DNA of 7,152 nt, taken from positions 1-7,152 of the forward strand of contig DCKY01000011.1 in NCBI GenBank assembly GCA_002320775.1, written 5' to 3'. Below the pieces are notes generated by a model. That model saw nothing but the letters and a program-made list of their open reading frames with translations, searched no databases and had not been told where the DNA came from. Within the stretch, counting starts at the first letter, position 1. Each line of letters starts with the position of its first letter. This document shows positions 6,502-7,152 of the stretch, piece by piece. The DNA comes from Planctomycetes bacterium UBA1662 (lineage in GTDB: Bacteria > Planctomycetota > UBA8108). The translations under genes and the position numbers were made by a program.

Positions 6502-7074
6502 TCAGGCAGATCCGGGCAACCGGACCTGCCGCTTGAGAAAGTCCACCAGCTCCGCAAAAGACCCCGCCAGGGGTGCCCCGGTCTCTTCAATACCCGGAAT
6601 GCTGCCGGCTTCTCCCAGCCAGCACATCAGCGGCCGGCGGTATTCAAGCGCCAGCTCGACCTCCGAGCGGGTCCCGGCTCCTCCCGGCAGGGCGACGATG
6701 ACATCAGCTGAAAGAACGTTGAGATGGTTGCGGCTCATCGGATCCCGGCCCTGTTCGCCGCTGAGCGGAAGATGGGTGCGAATCGGGATCTCGACCCATT
6801 GATTCGGATAACCGGAAGGAGCCACCGGCTCACCTGTGCCAACATCTCCCGGCAACACTCCGATCACCCGGCCCTTCCTGCCCTCCACCGAATGAAAGGC
6901 CCGGCTGACAGCGGCCATCACACCGCTGCCGCCGCCGGTGAGCAGGTGGCTGCCGCTGGAGGCGACCCACTCCCCCAGCGGTCCGGCAAGCTCTCTATAT
7001 TCCCGGCGCCCAGAGCCCATCACCCCCACTATTGGCTGATGGAACCCACCTGGGGTGCTATATTCATCCGGCAT
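6502..7074 (-). CDS. LOG / TIGR00725-like Rossmann-fold nucleotide-binding protein, 190 residues
   Basis: This belongs to the SLOG superfamily, often named putative lysine decarboxylase, LOG-like or molybdenum cofactor carrier-like. It shows PIVGVMGSG at the first strand (14-22), TGGGSGVM (46-53), the partner arginine in MSRNHLNVLSADV (113-125), and PGGAGTRSEVELAL (130-143), the counterpart of the PGGxGTxxE motif. In studied LOG enzymes the Arg and Glu of these motifs cleave ribose from nucleoside monophosphates. Family members close to this one have no agreed substrate, so a nucleotide-binding or phosphoribohydrolase role is inference. It has no signal peptide or membrane segment and is probably cytosolic. 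ATG 7074 puts 13 residues before the conserved core; the upstream GAAGAG is a weak ribosome-binding site. The gene ends 38 bp before uvrA on the same strand, so co-transcription is plausible. The family assignment is firm; the function is open. Confidence 0.85.
   Translation of the reverse strand: MPDEYSTPGGFHQPIVGVMGSGRREYRELAGPLGEWVASSGSHLLTGGGSGVMAAVSRAFHSVEGRKGRVIGVLPGDVGTGEPVAPSGYPNQWVEIPIRTHLPLSGEQGRDPMSRNHLNVLSADVIVALPGGAGTRSEVELALEYRRPLMCWLGEAGSIPGIEETGAPLAGSFAELVDFLKRQVRLPGSA
6505..6530 (-). other. Strong hairpin at the end of the LOG-family gene
   Basis: Minus-strand GGCAGGTCCGG (6530-6520) pairs with CCGGATCTGCC (6515-6505) across a TTGC loop, 11 bp with one G-U pair. The one non-Watson-Crick position is G-U on the minus-strand RNA and A-C on the plus strand, so it fits minus-strand RNA better. 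The hairpin lies over the last codons and ends just before the stop codon. A run of seven T (6492-6486) follows only after 12 further bases, too far for a normal intrinsic terminator. It could be an mRNA stability element or a weak partial terminator ahead of uvrA. Confidence 0.45.
7056..7064 (+). promoter_or_regulatory. Possible extended -10 promoter for the divergent gene
   Basis: TGCTATATT on the plus strand matches the TGn extended -10 pattern followed by TATATT. No good -35 hexamer is present: TTGGCT at 7032-7037 is 21 bases away. Transcription would start near 7071, only a couple of bases before the first ATG (7073) and about 20 bases before the second (7091). It lies inside the first codons of the LOG-family gene. 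This is a weak call from a short motif. Confidence 0.3.
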
Positions 7075-7152
7075 GACTGATTCTCTTCAAATGAAACCCC
7101 GCTCGGTATTCCTCGGAGGAGTCATCCTCGAGGGCGGCCTGGTCCTGGTCGC
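7073..7152 (+). CDS. 5' end of a divergent gene, probable membrane protein (26 codons visible)
   Basis: The plus-strand frame is open from ATG 7073 to the window edge. It reads MTDSLQMKPRS and then the largely apolar VFLGGVILEGGLVLV, which looks like the start of a first transmembrane helix after a short, mildly basic N-terminus. The hydrophobic stretch with a Gly-rich LEGGL reminds me of N-termini of CPBP-family intramembrane proteases, but 26 residues cannot establish this. The start could also be ATG 7091 (MKPRS); neither start has a clear ribosome-binding site. The first ATG overlaps the oppositely directed ATG of the LOG-family gene. Confidence 0.5.
   Translation, partial: MTDSLQMKPRSVFLGGVILEGGLVLV

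Noticed and set aside
6724..7080. Plus-strand open frame of 118 codons opposite the LOG-family gene
   Set aside because: It is antisense to the conserved GGGSGVM and N-terminal motifs and has no recognisable domain.
1..7152. CRISPR array, tRNA, IS element, phage or novel defence cassette
   Set aside because: No regularly spaced direct repeats, cloverleaf sequence, transposase or terminal inverted repeats were seen. Almost all the sequence is accounted for by ordinary housekeeping-type genes and their control regions.

Overview
The window is a GC-rich bacterial chromosomal segment. Four genes lie head-to-tail on the minus strand, and the start of a divergent gene lies at the right edge. In transcription order on the minus strand they are: a LOG/TIGR00725-like nucleotide-binding protein (7074-6502), a giant tandem-duplicated UvrA (6463-788, 1,891 residues), a short Trp-rich leader peptide (680-606), and the 5' part of trpE (518 to the window edge). 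The long open frames on the plus strand are antisense shadows, as is usual in GC-rich DNA. A proteobacterial-type trp attenuator, E. coli-like promoter hexamers and Shine-Dalgarno sequences suggest a Gram-negative bacterium, possibly a deltaproteobacterial or related lineage. No phylogenetic marker settles this.

DNA repair region (788-6463). The single frame encodes two complete UvrA proteins fused head-to-tail, with four ABC ATPase domains and every zinc-binding cysteine set in both halves. A UvrA dimer normally recognises DNA damage and loads UvrB in nucleotide excision repair, so this chain could be a covalent pseudo-dimer. The two halves are not equivalent. The first has a divergent UvrB-contact region and an altered ABC signature, while the second looks canonical. 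The two basic linkers that each lead into a GARENNL motif both carry an A-tract in the register of a -1 ribosomal frameshift heptamer. A slip at the central one would release a single UvrA module of about normal length.

Tryptophan region (1-764). A good promoter 24 bp beyond the uvrA stop drives a leader that encodes a 24-residue peptide with tandem Trp codons. The leader continues through a small hairpin and a textbook intrinsic terminator (9-bp stem, nine U) to trpE. This is a ribosome-mediated trp attenuator, so anthranilate synthase expression should respond to charged tRNA-Trp.

Right end (6502-7152). The LOG-family gene lies 38 bp upstream of uvrA and may be co-transcribed with it. Its ATG overlaps, in a palindromic CATG, a possible ATG of a divergent gene for what looks like a membrane protein. 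Only 26 codons of that gene are in the window. No tRNA, rRNA, CRISPR array, IS element or phage gene was seen, and no stretch longer than 300 bp lacks a gene.
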